Shown: positions 1 through 8,437, counted from the stretch's first letter. The stretch is DNA of 64,000 bases from Mycolicibacterium rhodesiae (GCF_002086695.1 NZ_MVIH01000013.1:87418-151417), one strand, 5' to 3'. The notes: generated from the letters alone by a model not told the origin. A program made the numbers and translations.

Positions 1-1239
1 CTTCTCGGTGATCGACGGCGCCACCCGCGCCGGGATGTACTCGGCGGCGGCGTCCACCGCGTCCTCGGCCATCACCCGATACGTCGTGTATTTGCCGCCG
101 GCAATCGCGACCAGGCCCGGTGAGGGGACCGCGACGGCATGCTCGCGCGACAGCTTGGACGTCTCTTCGCTCTCCCCGGCCAGCAGCGGCCGCAACCCGG
201 CGTACACCCCGTCGATGTCGTCGTGGGTGAGCGGCGTGGCCAGCACCGTGTTGACGTGGCCGAGGATGTAGTCGATGTCGGCCTTGGTCGCGGCCGGGTG
301 CGCCAGGTCGAGGTTCCAGTCGGTGTCGGTGGTGCCGATGATCCAGTGGGTGCCCCACGGGATCACGAACAGCACCGACTTCTCGGTGCGCAGGATGATC
401 GCCACCTCCGACACGATCCGGTCCCGCGGCACCACCACGTGCACACCCTTGGACGCGCGCACCCGAAACCGGCCGCGCTCCTTGCTCAATGCCTGGATCT
501 CGTCGGTCCACACCCCGGTCGCGTTGATCACGACGTGCCCGCGGACGTCTTCCACGGATCCGTCCTCGGAGTCGCGGATCTTGACCCCGATCACCCGGTC
601 ACCCTCCCGCAGCAGTGAGACCACCTGCGTCGAGGTGCGCACCACGGCGCCGTAGTGCGCGGCGGTGCGGGCGACGGTCATGGTGTGCCGGGCGTCGTCG
701 ACGACGGTGTCGTAGTAGCGGATCCCGCCGATCAGCGAGCTCCGCTTGAGCCCCGGCGCAAGTCGCAGCGCACCGGATTTCGTCAAATGCTTTTGCGCCG
801 GAACGGATTTCGCGCCGCCGAGCTGGTCGTAGAGGAAAATGCCCGCCGCGATGTACGGCCGCTCCCACACCCGCTTGGTCAGCGGGAACAGAAACGGCAG
901 CGGCTTGACCAGATGCGGCGCCAGCGTGGTCAGGGACAGCTCACGCTCGTGCAGTGCCTCCCGGACCAGACCGAACTCCAACTGCTCGAGGTAGCGCAGA
1001 CCGCCGTGGAACATCTTCGAACTGCGGCTCGAGGTCCCCGAGGCGAAATCGCGGGCCTCGACCAGGGCCACTTTGAGCCCGCGGGTCGCGGCATCCAGTG
1101 CGCAGCCCGCACCGACCACTCCGCCGCCGATGACGACGACGTCGAACTGTTCGCTGCCCAGCCGCTGCCAGGCATGCGCACGTTCGGTTGGTCCGAGGTA
1201 GGTCTGACCGGTGCCCGGTCGAAGGATCGGGTCGCTCAT
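1..1239 (-). CDS. glpD: Glycerol-3-phosphate dehydrogenase, FAD-dependent (3' end outside window)
   Basis: Oxidises sn-glycerol 3-phosphate to dihydroxyacetone phosphate at the membrane and passes electrons to quinone. 413 residues are visible and the frame is open to base 1, so the last part of the family's usual ~570-585 residues is missing. The FAD-binding glycine motif GGGVVGAG is at residues 38-45. The second GlpD signature, AGGKYTTYR, is near the window edge, so only the C-terminal cap domain is cut off. The ATG at 1239 follows the lpdA stop by 9 bases. A TAGCCT hexamer overlapping that stop suggests its own leaderless promoter. The pairing with lpdA matches Rv3302c (glpD2)-Rv3303c of M. 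tuberculosis. Confidence 0.95.
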   Translation of the reverse strand, partial: MSDPILRPGTGQTYLGPTERAHAWQRLGSEQFDVVVIGGGVVGAGCALDAATRGLKVALVEARDFASGTSSRSSKMFHGGLRYLEQLEFGLVREALHERELSLTTLAPHLVKPLPFLFPLTKRVWERPYIAAGIFLYDQLGGAKSVPAQKHLTKSGALRLAPGLKRSSLIGGIRYYDTVVDDARHTMTVARTAAHYGAVVRTSTQVVSLLREGDRVIGVKIRDSEDGSVEDVRGHVVINATGVWTDEIQALSKERGRFRVRASKGVHVVVPRDRIVSEVAIILRTEKSVLFVIPWGTHWIIGTTDTDWNLDLAHPAATKADIDYILGHVNTVLATPLTHDDIDGVYAGLRPLLAGESEETSKLSREHAVAVPSPGLVAIAGGKYTTYRVMAEDAVDAAAEYIPARVAPSITEK

Positions 1240-1245
1240 GACCCC

Positions 1246-1251
1246 AGGCTA
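1246..1251 (-). promoter_or_regulatory. Candidate -10 element of glpD
   Basis: TAGCCT on the minus strand lies 6 bases before the glpD ATG and overlaps the lpdA stop codon. It fits the mycobacterial TA-N3-T -10 pattern at leaderless spacing. Inference from position; no -35 is evident. Confidence 0.45.
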
Positions 1252-2664
1252 GTCGAGATCGTCGTGGGCCATCAGGCGGCGCGCAGCCTCGACGATCGAG
1301 CCGGACAACGATGGGTACACCGACAGCGTCTGCGCCAGATCGGTCACCGAGATGCGGTTTTGCACCGCGAGGGCGATCGGCAGGATCAATTCGGAGGCGA
1401 TCGGTGCGACCACCACACCGCCGATGACGACGCCGGTGGCGGGCCGGCAGAAGATCTTCACGAAGCCACGCTTGAGCAGCGACATCTTGGCGCGGGCGTT
1501 GGTCGTCAGCGGCAGCATCAGGGTCCTGGCCGGGACCGATCCGCTGTCGATCGCGGTTTGCGGCACGCCGACGGCGGCGATCTCGGGTCGGGTGAACGTG
1601 GCCGAGGCAACAGTGCGCAGCCGGATCGGGGCCACCCCCTCACCGAGCGCGTGGTACATCGCGATACGGCCCTGCATCGCCGCGACCGAGGCCAGCAGCA
1701 GCAGGCCGGTGCAGTCACCTGCGGCGTAGATCCCGGCCGCCGAGGTCCGCGACACCCGGTCGACCGGGATGTAGTTGCCCGGGCCGAGCTCGATGCCGAC
1801 CCGCTCGAGGCCCAGGCCCGACGTGTTCGGCACCGATCCCACCGTCATCAGGGCATGGCTGCCCTCGACGACGCGGCCGTCGGCCATCGTGACGGTCACA
1901 CCGGTGCCGGTGCTGACCACCGAGTCGGCCCTGGCGTTCTTGACCAACGTCACGCCGCGCTCGGCGAAGGTCTCCTCCAGCACGGCCGCGGCGTCGCTGT
2001 CCTCGTGCGGCAGGATCTGATCGCGGCTGGCAACGACGGTGACGTCCACGCCCAGTTCGGTGTAGGCGTTACAGAACTCGGCGCCGGTGACGCCGGAGCC
2101 GACGATCACCAGATGTTCGGGCAGTTCAGGAAGGTCGTAAAGCTGCCGCCAGGTCAGAATCCGCTTGCCGTCGGGCACCGCGTTCGGCAGCACCCGGGGA
2201 CTCGCTCCGGTGGCGATCAGCACCACGTCGGCCTTGAGCACTCCGGTCTGGCCGGAAGCGGTGGTGACCTTCACCCGGTGGTGTGCCATGCCGGGAACCG
2301 CGTCGATCAGCTCGCCGTGGCCCTGCACGACGTTCACCTTCTCGCGCAGCAGCTGGGTGCCGATGTCGGCGGACTGCGAGCGAGCCAGGGTCTTGACCCG
2401 GTTGTTGATGTCGGGCAGCGAGATCTTGGCGTCGTCGATGCCGATCTCGAATCCCAGGCCCGAAGCGCGGCGCAGCTCGGTGCGAACCCCGGTCGAGGCG
2501 ATGAACGTCTTGGAGGGCACGCAGTCGAAGAGCACACAGGCTCCGCCGATGCCGTCGGAGTCCACCACGGTGACCTCGGCGACCTCTCGGCCACGGCCTG
2601 CAGCGACCAGTGCCGCCTCGTAGCCGGCCGGCCCCCCACCGATGATCACGATCCGCGTCGTCAC
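1249..2664 (-). CDS. lpdA: NAD(P)H quinone reductase / dihydrolipoamide dehydrogenase-like flavoprotein LpdA
   Basis: Class I pyridine nucleotide-disulfide oxidoreductase-like flavoprotein, 471 residues. The FAD motif GGGPAG is at residues 9-14, with a central NAD(P) domain (VGSGVTGAEF) and the FAD motif YAAGDCTG. The M. tuberculosis homologue (Rv3303c) is known as an NAD(P)H quinone reductase lacking one active-site cysteine. Here both CX4C cysteines are present (C43 and C48, GACVLFDC). The C-terminal His-Glu dyad of true lipoamide dehydrogenases is replaced by VYPSLSGS, so lipoamide activity is doubtful. The protein ends at MAHDDLD. The GTG at 2664 was chosen because the Rossmann motif begins at once and a TAGGCT hexamer lies 7 bases upstream; the frame is open further upstream. 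Confidence 0.93.
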   Translation of the reverse strand: MTTRIVIIGGGPAGYEAALVAAGRGREVAEVTVVDSDGIGGACVLFDCVPSKTFIASTGVRTELRRASGLGFEIGIDDAKISLPDINNRVKTLARSQSADIGTQLLREKVNVVQGHGELIDAVPGMAHHRVKVTTASGQTGVLKADVVLIATGASPRVLPNAVPDGKRILTWRQLYDLPELPEHLVIVGSGVTGAEFCNAYTELGVDVTVVASRDQILPHEDSDAAAVLEETFAERGVTLVKNARADSVVSTGTGVTVTMADGRVVEGSHALMTVGSVPNTSGLGLERVGIELGPGNYIPVDRVSRTSAAGIYAAGDCTGLLLLASVAAMQGRIAMYHALGEGVAPIRLRTVASATFTRPEIAAVGVPQTAIDSGSVPARTLMLPLTTNARAKMSLLKRGFVKIFCRPATGVVIGGVVVAPIASELILPIALAVQNRISVTDLAQTLSVYPSLSGSIVEAARRLMAHDDLD

Positions 2665-2671
2665 GGGCCCA

Positions 2672-2677
2672 AGCCTA
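2672..2677 (-). promoter_or_regulatory. Candidate leaderless -10 element of lpdA
   Basis: TAGGCT on the minus strand ends 7 bases before the GTG of lpdA. The same hexamer occurs in the divergent gene 39 bases away (2716-2721), so the two promoters face away from each other in a 63-base gap. Confidence 0.5.
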
Positions 2678-2715
2678 ATCACCCCAGTCCCTGCGCTCCC
2701 GGCGAGCGGACGCTC

Positions 2716-2721
2716 TAGGCT
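2716..2721 (+). promoter_or_regulatory. Candidate leaderless -10 element of the GGCT-like gene
   Basis: TAGGCT ends 6 bases before the GTG at 2728, and no Shine-Dalgarno sequence is present. This fits a transcript starting at or next to the start codon. Confidence 0.5.
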
Positions 2722-2727
2722 TTCCCC

Positions 2728-3210
2728 GTGCCGCTCTACGCCGCGTATGGATCCAACATGCATCCCGAGCAGATGCTGGAGCGCGCGCCACACTCCCCGA
2801 TGGCAGGAACCGGCTGGCTGCACGGCTGGCGGCTGACCTTCGCCGGAGAGGACATCGGCTGGGAAGGCGCATTGGCGACCCTGGTCGAGGATCCCGACTC
2901 CAAGGTGTTCGTCGTGCTCTACGACATGACTCCGGCCGACGAGGCGAACCTGGACCGCTGGGAGGGCTCCGAGCTCGGCTTCCACAAGAAGATCAGATGT
3001 CGCATCGAATGCGAATCGACGGACACCACAACCGATCCCGTGCTCGCCTGGCTGTATGTGCTGGACGCCTGGGAGGGCGGGCTACCGTCGGCGCGCTACA
3101 TCGGCGTGATGGCCGACGCCGCCGAGATCGCCGGTGCACCCGCGGAGTATGTGCACGACCTGCGCACCCGGCCCGCGAGCAATGTCGGCCCAGGGCACGG
3201 CAGCGGCTAG
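2728..3210 (+). CDS. Gamma-glutamylcyclotransferase-like protein (Rv3304-like)
   Basis: 160-residue protein of the AIG2/gamma-glutamylcyclotransferase fold. The diagnostic substrate-loop motif YGSN is at residues 7-10 and is followed by the glycine- and aromatic-rich core. Members release 5-oxoproline from gamma-glutamyl amino acids or peptides; the substrate here is unknown. It sits between divergent lpdA and convergent galE, and its TAG stop shares the palindromic CTAG with the galE stop. Size and position match Rv3304. The GTG start at 2728 puts YGSN at the expected distance from the N-terminus. Cytosolic, with no signal peptide. Confidence 0.8.
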   Translation: MPLYAAYGSNMHPEQMLERAPHSPMAGTGWLHGWRLTFAGEDIGWEGALATLVEDPDSKVFVVLYDMTPADEANLDRWEGSELGFHKKIRCRIECESTDTTTDPVLAWLYVLDAWEGGLPSARYIGVMADAAEIAGAPAEYVHDLRTRPASNVGPGHGSG

Positions 3211-4160
3211 CCCCGCACGAAATCCCAAGCGTCGGAAACGATCTCGTCGATCGACGAGTGTTGCGGCTTCCAGCCGAGCTCGGTGATTGCCTTCTCACTC
3301 GACGCGATCAGCACGGCCGGGTCGCCGGGCCGGCGCTCGACATCGCGCGCCGCTATCGAGATACCGGTGACCCGCTCGCAGCTGGCGATGACCTCGCGAA
3401 CCGAGAAGCCCGTGCCGTTGCCCAGGTTGTAGATCTGATGCTCGCCGGGCTTGGAGTTCTGCAGCGCCAGCAGGTGCGCATCAGCCAGATCGCGCACGTG
3501 GATGTAGTCACGAATGCATGTGCCATCCGGCGTCGGCCAGTCGTTTCCGTACACCAGGATCTCCTTGCGCTGCCCGGTCGCGACCTGCAGTACCAGTGGA
3601 ATCAGGTGCGACTCGACGGGGTGACGCTCACCCAATCCGGCGTAGGCCCCGGCGATGTTGAAGTACCGCAGGCTGGTCGCGGCCAGCCCGTGGGCGATGG
3701 CATACGACGTGATCGCATAGTCGATCGCCAGCTTGGTGGCGCCGTAGGCGCTGGTCGGATTGGTCGGCGCGTCCTCGGTGATCGGCACCGACTCGGGCTC
3801 ACCGTAGGTGGCCGCCGTCGAGGAGAACACCAATCTGGGCACTCCGGCGATGCGGATCGCCTCCAGCAACTGCAGCGTCTTGATGACGTTGCCGTCCCAG
3901 TACCGCTCCGGCGCCTCAACCGACTCGCCCACCATGATCTTCGCGGCGAAGTGCAAAACGCCATCAAAGGACCCGTCGCCGAGCAGTTCCGGTGCCACAT
4001 CGGCAACGTCGGCCTCGACGAACTGCGCGCCGGCGGGCACCGCGTCGGCGTTGCCGGTCGACAGATCGTCGACGACGACGACCTCGTGTCCCTGCTCAAC
4101 GAGCACCTGGGAACACACGCTGCCGACGTAACCCGCGCCGCCAGTGACCAAAAGCTTCAT
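3207..4160 (-). CDS. galE: UDP-glucose 4-epimerase
   Basis: Short-chain dehydrogenase of the extended type that interconverts UDP-glucose and UDP-galactose. The product feeds arabinogalactan and galactolipid synthesis. 317 residues. The NAD-binding motif TGGAGYVG is at residues 6-13, the catalytic serine/threonine region is SSTAATYG, and the Tyr-X3-Lys pair is Y139/K143. The ATG at 4160 overlaps the amiA1-like stop by one base (TGATG), so it is the last gene of an amiB1-amiA1-galE operon. The frame continues upstream, but that part is amiA1. From memory M. tuberculosis has no galE here, so it looks like an insertion into a conserved operon. Confidence 0.93.
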   Translation of the reverse strand: MKLLVTGGAGYVGSVCSQVLVEQGHEVVVVDDLSTGNADAVPAGAQFVEADVADVAPELLGDGSFDGVLHFAAKIMVGESVEAPERYWDGNVIKTLQLLEAIRIAGVPRLVFSSTAATYGEPESVPITEDAPTNPTSAYGATKLAIDYAITSYAIAHGLAATSLRYFNIAGAYAGLGERHPVESHLIPLVLQVATGQRKEILVYGNDWPTPDGTCIRDYIHVRDLADAHLLALQNSKPGEHQIYNLGNGTGFSVREVIASCERVTGISIAARDVERRPGDPAVLIASSEKAITELGWKPQHSSIDEIVSDAWDFVRG

Positions 4161-5329
4161 CAATACCCCGCGGATTGCTCGACGATGTTGACCAGAACTC
4201 GAACCCCCACCGCAAGTGCCCGCTCGTCGAGGTCGAACGTCGGCTGGTGCAGGTCCAGCTGCGGTCCGCGCCCGCTCCACACCCCGAGCCGTGCCATCGC
4301 GCCGGGCACCTCCTCCAGATACCAGGAGAAGTCCTCGCCGCCGCCGGACTGACGGGTGTCGGCGAGTGCGTCGGGCGCCACCGCCTCGATGGCATGCGTC
4401 ATGATCTGGGTCGAGCGCTCCTCGTTCACCACCGGCGGCACGCCGCGATGGTAGTGCAGCGTGTGCTCGATGCCCAGCGGAGCCAGCAGTCCCGAAACGA
4501 TTTCCTGCACAAGACTTTCCATACCGACCCAGGTTTCCCGGCTGGCCGTCCGCACCGTGCCCGCGAGCGATCCGGACTGCGGGATCGCGTTGGCCGCGAC
4601 ACCGGCATTGGCGGCGCCCCAGACCATCACGGTCGAGTGCCGCGGGTCGACTCGCCGGGACAGCACCCCGGGCAGCCCGGTGATCAATGTGCCCATCCCG
4701 TAGACCAGATCCGAGGTCAGGTGGGGCCGCGACGTGTGGCCGCCGGGCGATGTCAGCGTGATCTCGATCGAGTCCGCCGCCGAGGTGATCGGTCCCGGAA
4801 TGACCGCAACCCGGCCCACCGCCAGGCGTGGATCGCAGTGCAGCGCGAAGATTCGCGAAACTCCCACCAGCGCACCGGCGGCGATCGCGTCGATCGCGCC
4901 ACCGGGCATCAGCTCCTCGGCGGCCTGAAAGATCAGTCGCACACCCACCGGCAGCTCGGGCACCGACGCAAGTGCAGTCGCGGCGCCGATCAGCATCGCG
5001 GTGTGGGCGTCGTGCCCGCACGCGTGCGCGATGTTCGGCATCGTCGAGCTGTACGGCGCACCGGTGCGCTCGGCCATCGGCAGCGCATCCATGTCCGCGC
5101 GCAACGCGATCCGCGGCGCGTGCTCGGGCCCGAAGTCACACGTCAAGCCGGTCCCACCCGGCAGCACCTTCGGGTTCAGCCCGGCCTCGACCAGCCGGTC
5201 GGCGACGAACTGGGTGGTGGCGAACTCCTGGCGACCAAGTTCGGGGTAGCGGTGGATATGGCGGCGCCACTGCACCAGATCGTCGAAGTGACTGGCCAAC
5301 CAGGACTCGGTCACATCCGCGATGCTCAT
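4160..5329 (-). CDS. amiA1: M20 family metallo-amidohydrolase (AmiA1-like)
   Basis: 389-residue zinc-dependent N-acyl amino acid amidohydrolase of the M20 peptidase family. Metal-ligand motifs are visible: ADMDALPM near residue 80 and HACGHDAHTAMLIG shortly after, with a second HE-type region (SGGEDFSW) toward the C-terminus. It is probably a cytosolic deacylase; the true substrate is not known. Its ATG at 5329 overlaps the stop of the next amidohydrolase (ATGA), and its stop overlaps galE. This tandem corresponds to Rv3305c-Rv3306c. The paralogous neighbour suggests the two enzymes act on related substrates or as partners. Confidence 0.9.
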   Translation of the reverse strand: MSIADVTESWLASHFDDLVQWRRHIHRYPELGRQEFATTQFVADRLVEAGLNPKVLPGGTGLTCDFGPEHAPRIALRADMDALPMAERTGAPYSSTMPNIAHACGHDAHTAMLIGAATALASVPELPVGVRLIFQAAEELMPGGAIDAIAAGALVGVSRIFALHCDPRLAVGRVAVIPGPITSAADSIEITLTSPGGHTSRPHLTSDLVYGMGTLITGLPGVLSRRVDPRHSTVMVWGAANAGVAANAIPQSGSLAGTVRTASRETWVGMESLVQEIVSGLLAPLGIEHTLHYHRGVPPVVNEERSTQIMTHAIEAVAPDALADTRQSGGGEDFSWYLEEVPGAMARLGVWSGRGPQLDLHQPTFDLDERALAVGVRVLVNIVEQSAGY

Positions 5330-6513
5330 GCCCGTACCCCCCGGCGATCCTGCAGCTCCAGCACCCGATCTCGCTCGGCGGGCGTCTGCGCCAACCGAAC
5401 GACAGTGCGCGCCAGCATGATTGCCCCTTCGGTGACAGCGCGGTCACCGCTGGGGCTCGCCGCCGCGACGGTGAAGCCGGGCTGGTGGATCACCGCGCCG
5501 CCCGATTCGATGCCGACCACCGGGTGGATACCCGGAAGCAGCTGCGTCACATTGCCCATGTCTGTGCTCCCCAGCGGCATGGCAGCCTCCACCTCGGCGG
5601 GCACTGGGCTGCGACCCATGGCGGTCATCTCGTCGCGGAACACCTCCGCCAGCCACCGATCCGGGGTCAGCTCGGCATACGGCGGGGCGGCTTCGGCGAT
5701 CTCGTGTTCGCATCCGGTCGCGACCGCACCCGCCGCGAAGCAGCCCCGCATCTTGGCCTCCAGTTCCTGCAGCGAGTCAGTGGCCGGCGCCCGCATCGTG
5801 TACTGCAGCCGGGCCCGGCCGGGGATGATGTTGGTGGCCGATCCGCCCTCGGTGACGATGCCATGGGTCAGCTGACCCGGCGTCATCTGCTGGCGCAGCA
5901 GGCCGATCGCCACCTGTGCGACGGTCACCGCGTCGGCGGCGTTGACACCGAGATGCGGCGCGACGGCCGCGTGCGACTCCCGGCCGGTATAGGTGACGAT
6001 CACCTCGGAGAGCGCCAGCGAGCGTGCGGCGGCGATGTCGATCGGCCCGGGATGCAACATGACGGCCGCGGCCACGTCGTCGAACACGCCGGCCTCGATC
6101 AGCAGAGCCTTGCCGCCGCCGGACTCCTCGGCGGGAGTGCCGATCAGGGCGACTGTGAGCCCCAGTTCGTCGGCCACCTCGGCCAAGGCCAGGGCGGTGC
6201 CGACCGCCGACGCCGCGATGATGTTGTGTCCGCAGGCGTGGCCGATGCCGGGCAGCGCGTCGTATTCGGCGCAGATCCCGATCACCAGCGGTCCCGACCC
6301 GAAGTCGGCGCGGAACGCGGTGTCCAATCCGCCCGCCGCCGCGCTGATCTCGAAACCGCGCTCAGCCACCAGTGCCTGCGCCTTGGCGCAGCTGCGGTGC
6401 TCGTCGAAGGCGAGTTCGGGCTCGGCGTGGATGGCGTGCGAGAGTGCGATCAGATCGCCACCACGAGCCGTGACCACGTCCTCGACGCGGGTCGACGCTG
6501 TGGCTGTGGGCAT
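5326..6513 (-). CDS. amiB1: M20 family metallo-amidohydrolase (AmiB1-like)
   Basis: 395-residue M20-type amidohydrolase, first gene of the amiB1-amiA1-galE operon. The metal-binding motifs EYDALPGIGHACGHN and PAEESGGGK are present. It resembles the p-aminobenzoyl-glutamate hydrolase branch (AbgB-like); substrate unknown. The ATG at 6513 (MPTATAST) was chosen because upstream codons do not look like this family and the divergent deoD starts only 37 bases away. A GATACT hexamer 6 bases upstream is a weak leaderless -10 candidate. Confidence 0.88.
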   Translation of the reverse strand: MPTATASTRVEDVVTARGGDLIALSHAIHAEPELAFDEHRSCAKAQALVAERGFEISAAAGGLDTAFRADFGSGPLVIGICAEYDALPGIGHACGHNIIAASAVGTALALAEVADELGLTVALIGTPAEESGGGKALLIEAGVFDDVAAAVMLHPGPIDIAAARSLALSEVIVTYTGRESHAAVAPHLGVNAADAVTVAQVAIGLLRQQMTPGQLTHGIVTEGGSATNIIPGRARLQYTMRAPATDSLQELEAKMRGCFAAGAVATGCEHEIAEAAPPYAELTPDRWLAEVFRDEMTAMGRSPVPAEVEAAMPLGSTDMGNVTQLLPGIHPVVGIESGGAVIHQPGFTVAAASPSGDRAVTEGAIMLARTVVRLAQTPAERDRVLELQDRRGVRA

Positions 6514-6536
6514 CAACGCAGTATCGCATTCACGAC

Positions 6537-6542
6537 TAGGCT
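6537..6542 (+). promoter_or_regulatory. Candidate leaderless -10 element of deoD
   Basis: TAGGCT lies 8 bases before the GTG of deoD in the 37-base gap to divergent amiB1. It is the same hexamer as at lpdA and the GGCT-like gene. Confidence 0.45.
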
Positions 6543-6550
6543 CGCTGGCT

Positions 6551-7336
6551 GTGAGTCCAGACGCCGAGCACGCCGCAGCGGTGATCGCCGAGCACAGCGG
6601 CGTACCCCGGCACGACGTCGCCGTGGTCCTCGGATCGGGGTGGGCGCCGGCAGCCGCGGCGCTCGGCACGCCCGTCGCCGAGATCCCGATGGGGACGATC
6701 CCCGGCTTCACACCGCCGTCGGCGCTGGGCCATCGCGGCCGGGTGCTGTCGGTGCCGGTGGGTTCGCACAACGTGCTGGTGCTGCTGGGCCGCATCCACG
6801 CCTACGAGGGTCATGACCTGCGCACGATCGTCCACCCGGTGCGGACCGCCCGGGCCGCCGGCGCCAAGGTCGTGGTGTTGACCAACGCTGCGGGCGGGCT
6901 GCGCCCCGAGTATCAGGTCGGCCAGCCGGTGCTGATCGCCGATCACCTGAACCTCACGGCCCGCTCACCGCTGGTCGGTGCACAGTTCGTCGACCTGGTC
7001 GACGCATACTCCCCGCGGCTGCGGGCCCTGGCCCGCGAGGTCGACCCGAGCCTGGCCGAGGGCGTCTACGCCGGTGTGCCCGGTCCGCACTACGAGACGC
7101 CCGCCGAGATCCGGATGCTCCGGACCTTGGGTGCCGATCTGGTCGGGATGTCGACGGTGCACGAGACCATCGCCGCGCGGGCGGCCGGCGCCGAGGTGCT
7201 GGGGTTGTCGCTGGTGACGAACCTGGCTGCCGGGATGACTGGCGAGCCGCTCAGTCACGACGAGGTTCTGGCCGCCGGCCGCGCGTCGGCCACCGCGATG
7301 GGCTCGCTGTTGGCGTCGGTGCTGGCGCGCCTGTAG
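6551..7336 (+). CDS. deoD: Purine nucleoside phosphorylase
   Basis: Trimeric-type (PNP/MTAP family) phosphorylase that splits inosine and guanosine with phosphate to base and ribose 1-phosphate; purine salvage. 261 residues. Motifs: VVLGSGW (phosphate loop), GRIHAYEGHD, VLTNAAGGL, YAGVPGPHYETPAEIRM and GADLVGMSTVHE, with a late VTNLAAG. It matches Rv3307 closely from memory. GTG at 6551 is the first start that gives the family N-terminus; the frame is open far upstream but only as antisense of amiB1. Its last 82 bases are overlapped by the convergent AbrB-like gene. Confidence 0.94.
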   Translation: MSPDAEHAAAVIAEHSGVPRHDVAVVLGSGWAPAAAALGTPVAEIPMGTIPGFTPPSALGHRGRVLSVPVGSHNVLVLLGRIHAYEGHDLRTIVHPVRTARAAGAKVVVLTNAAGGLRPEYQVGQPVLIADHLNLTARSPLVGAQFVDLVDAYSPRLRALAREVDPSLAEGVYAGVPGPHYETPAEIRMLRTLGADLVGMSTVHETIAARAAGAEVLGLSLVTNLAAGMTGEPLSHDEVLAAGRASATAMGSLLASVLARL

Positions 7337-8367
7337 GCCAGCCGCACGAATCCGCGGGCCAGCATCGGCGCGGCGAACAACATCAGCAAGACCCGCAGTA
7401 CCTGCGCGGCGATGATGAACGTGACGTTGGAACCGGTCTCCACCGCGGTGGCCAGCACGGCGTAGATGCCGCCCGGACTGGTGGCCAGATAGCCGTCGAG
7501 CATGCTGACGCCGGTGATCTTGGACAGCGCCACACCGAGACCCGCGGTGGCGACGTTGAGCAGCACGATCAATCCGAGCGCGGTGGGCAGCAGGCGTTCG
7601 ATCGCCCGCAGTGATTCGCGGGTGAACGCCACTCCGGCCTGCCAGCCGATCAGCATGTAGGACACCGACACCAGAACTGCGGGCACGTCCAGCCCGAAGG
7701 ACACCCCGCTGAGTTCGGCCACGATCGTCAGCGCCATCGGACCGAGCAGCCCAGACCCGGGCAGCCGGGCCAACCGGCCGGCCACCGCTCCGACGATCAC
7801 CAACGCGACGATCATCGCCAGGCTCAGATACCAAGGTGCTGAACGAGATTGGGTGGCCTGTACGGCGTCGGCGGACCGCTCGGCGTGATAGACGAGGGTG
7901 ACGACGACGGGCATAGATGCGGTGATCACCGCGACGCGCAGGTATTGGACGACGGCGACGACACGATCGTCCCCGCCGAGTTCGCGCGCGATCGCGACCA
8001 GTCCGGACGCTCCCCCGGCCACCAGGGCCAGCGCGCCGGTCAGAGCGCTGATGTCGCGGTGCAGGCCGAGCAGTGCGCCTGCGCCGATGCTCAGGAGCAA
8101 CGTGATCACGCCGACGCCGACGACTGCCGGCCAGTTCGGCCCCAGGGCCGACAGCGCGTCGGAATGCACCATGGTGCCGATGTAGACCCCGAGTACCCCC
8201 TGGGCGGCCAGGCCTGCGCGGCGCGGCACCCCCGCGGGCGCCAACCGGGTGATCGCCAGCACGATGCCGACCAGCAAGGCGGCGAACAGCGCGGCGGACG
8301 GGACGCCGAGGCGGTCCAACGGGACGGTGACCCCGATCGTGACCGCCACCAGCAACATCCACCGCAT
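7255..8367 (-). CDS. AbrB family (ammonia monooxygenase-like) membrane protein
   Basis: 370-residue multi-pass membrane protein of the AbrB duplication family, recognisable by two halves that each carry glycine-rich helices (LFAALLVGIVLA; ALGLIVLLNVATAGLGVALS) and the segment MLDGYLATSPGGIYAVLATAVETGSN. The family is linked to transport or export of small molecules in other bacteria; the substrate is unknown. The ATG at 8367 starts at the first hydrophobic helix, with CATACT 7 bases before it. The C-terminal ~27 codons run antisense through the end of deoD. A divergent MarR gene 87 bases away and shared operator-like boxes suggest local regulation. Absent from this place in M. tuberculosis as I recall. 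Confidence 0.8.
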   Translation of the reverse strand: MRWMLLVAVTIGVTVPLDRLGVPSAALFAALLVGIVLAITRLAPAGVPRRAGLAAQGVLGVYIGTMVHSDALSALGPNWPAVVGVGVITLLLSIGAGALLGLHRDISALTGALALVAGGASGLVAIARELGGDDRVVAVVQYLRVAVITASMPVVVTLVYHAERSADAVQATQSRSAPWYLSLAMIVALVIVGAVAGRLARLPGSGLLGPMALTIVAELSGVSFGLDVPAVLVSVSYMLIGWQAGVAFTRESLRAIERLLPTALGLIVLLNVATAGLGVALSKITGVSMLDGYLATSPGGIYAVLATAVETGSNVTFIIAAQVLRVLLMLFAAPMLARGFVRLAYRRASTDANSEPIAVADARPAARTSS

Positions 8368-8373
8368 ATTCCC

Positions 8374-8385
8374 AAGTATGCCCTT
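8374..8385. promoter_or_regulatory. Candidate MarR operator box 2 (AAG-N6-CTT)
   Basis: AAGTATGCCCTT, an inverted AAG/CTT pair. It covers the CATACT hexamer at 8375-8380 (minus), which sits at leaderless spacing before the AbrB-like gene. A matching box lies 64 bases away over the MarR promoter. Confidence 0.45.
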
Positions 8386-8437
8386 ATCTATTACTGCCCG
8401 CCACCTGCGTTTCACGCGATATTGCTCACGCACTAAC

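Noticed and set aside
655..2718. Long open frame (687 codons) on the plus strand opposite glpD and lpdA
   Set aside because: It is the complement of two clear flavoenzyme genes; its residues are the Arg/His/Gly/Ala mix of a high-GC shadow frame and hold no motif.
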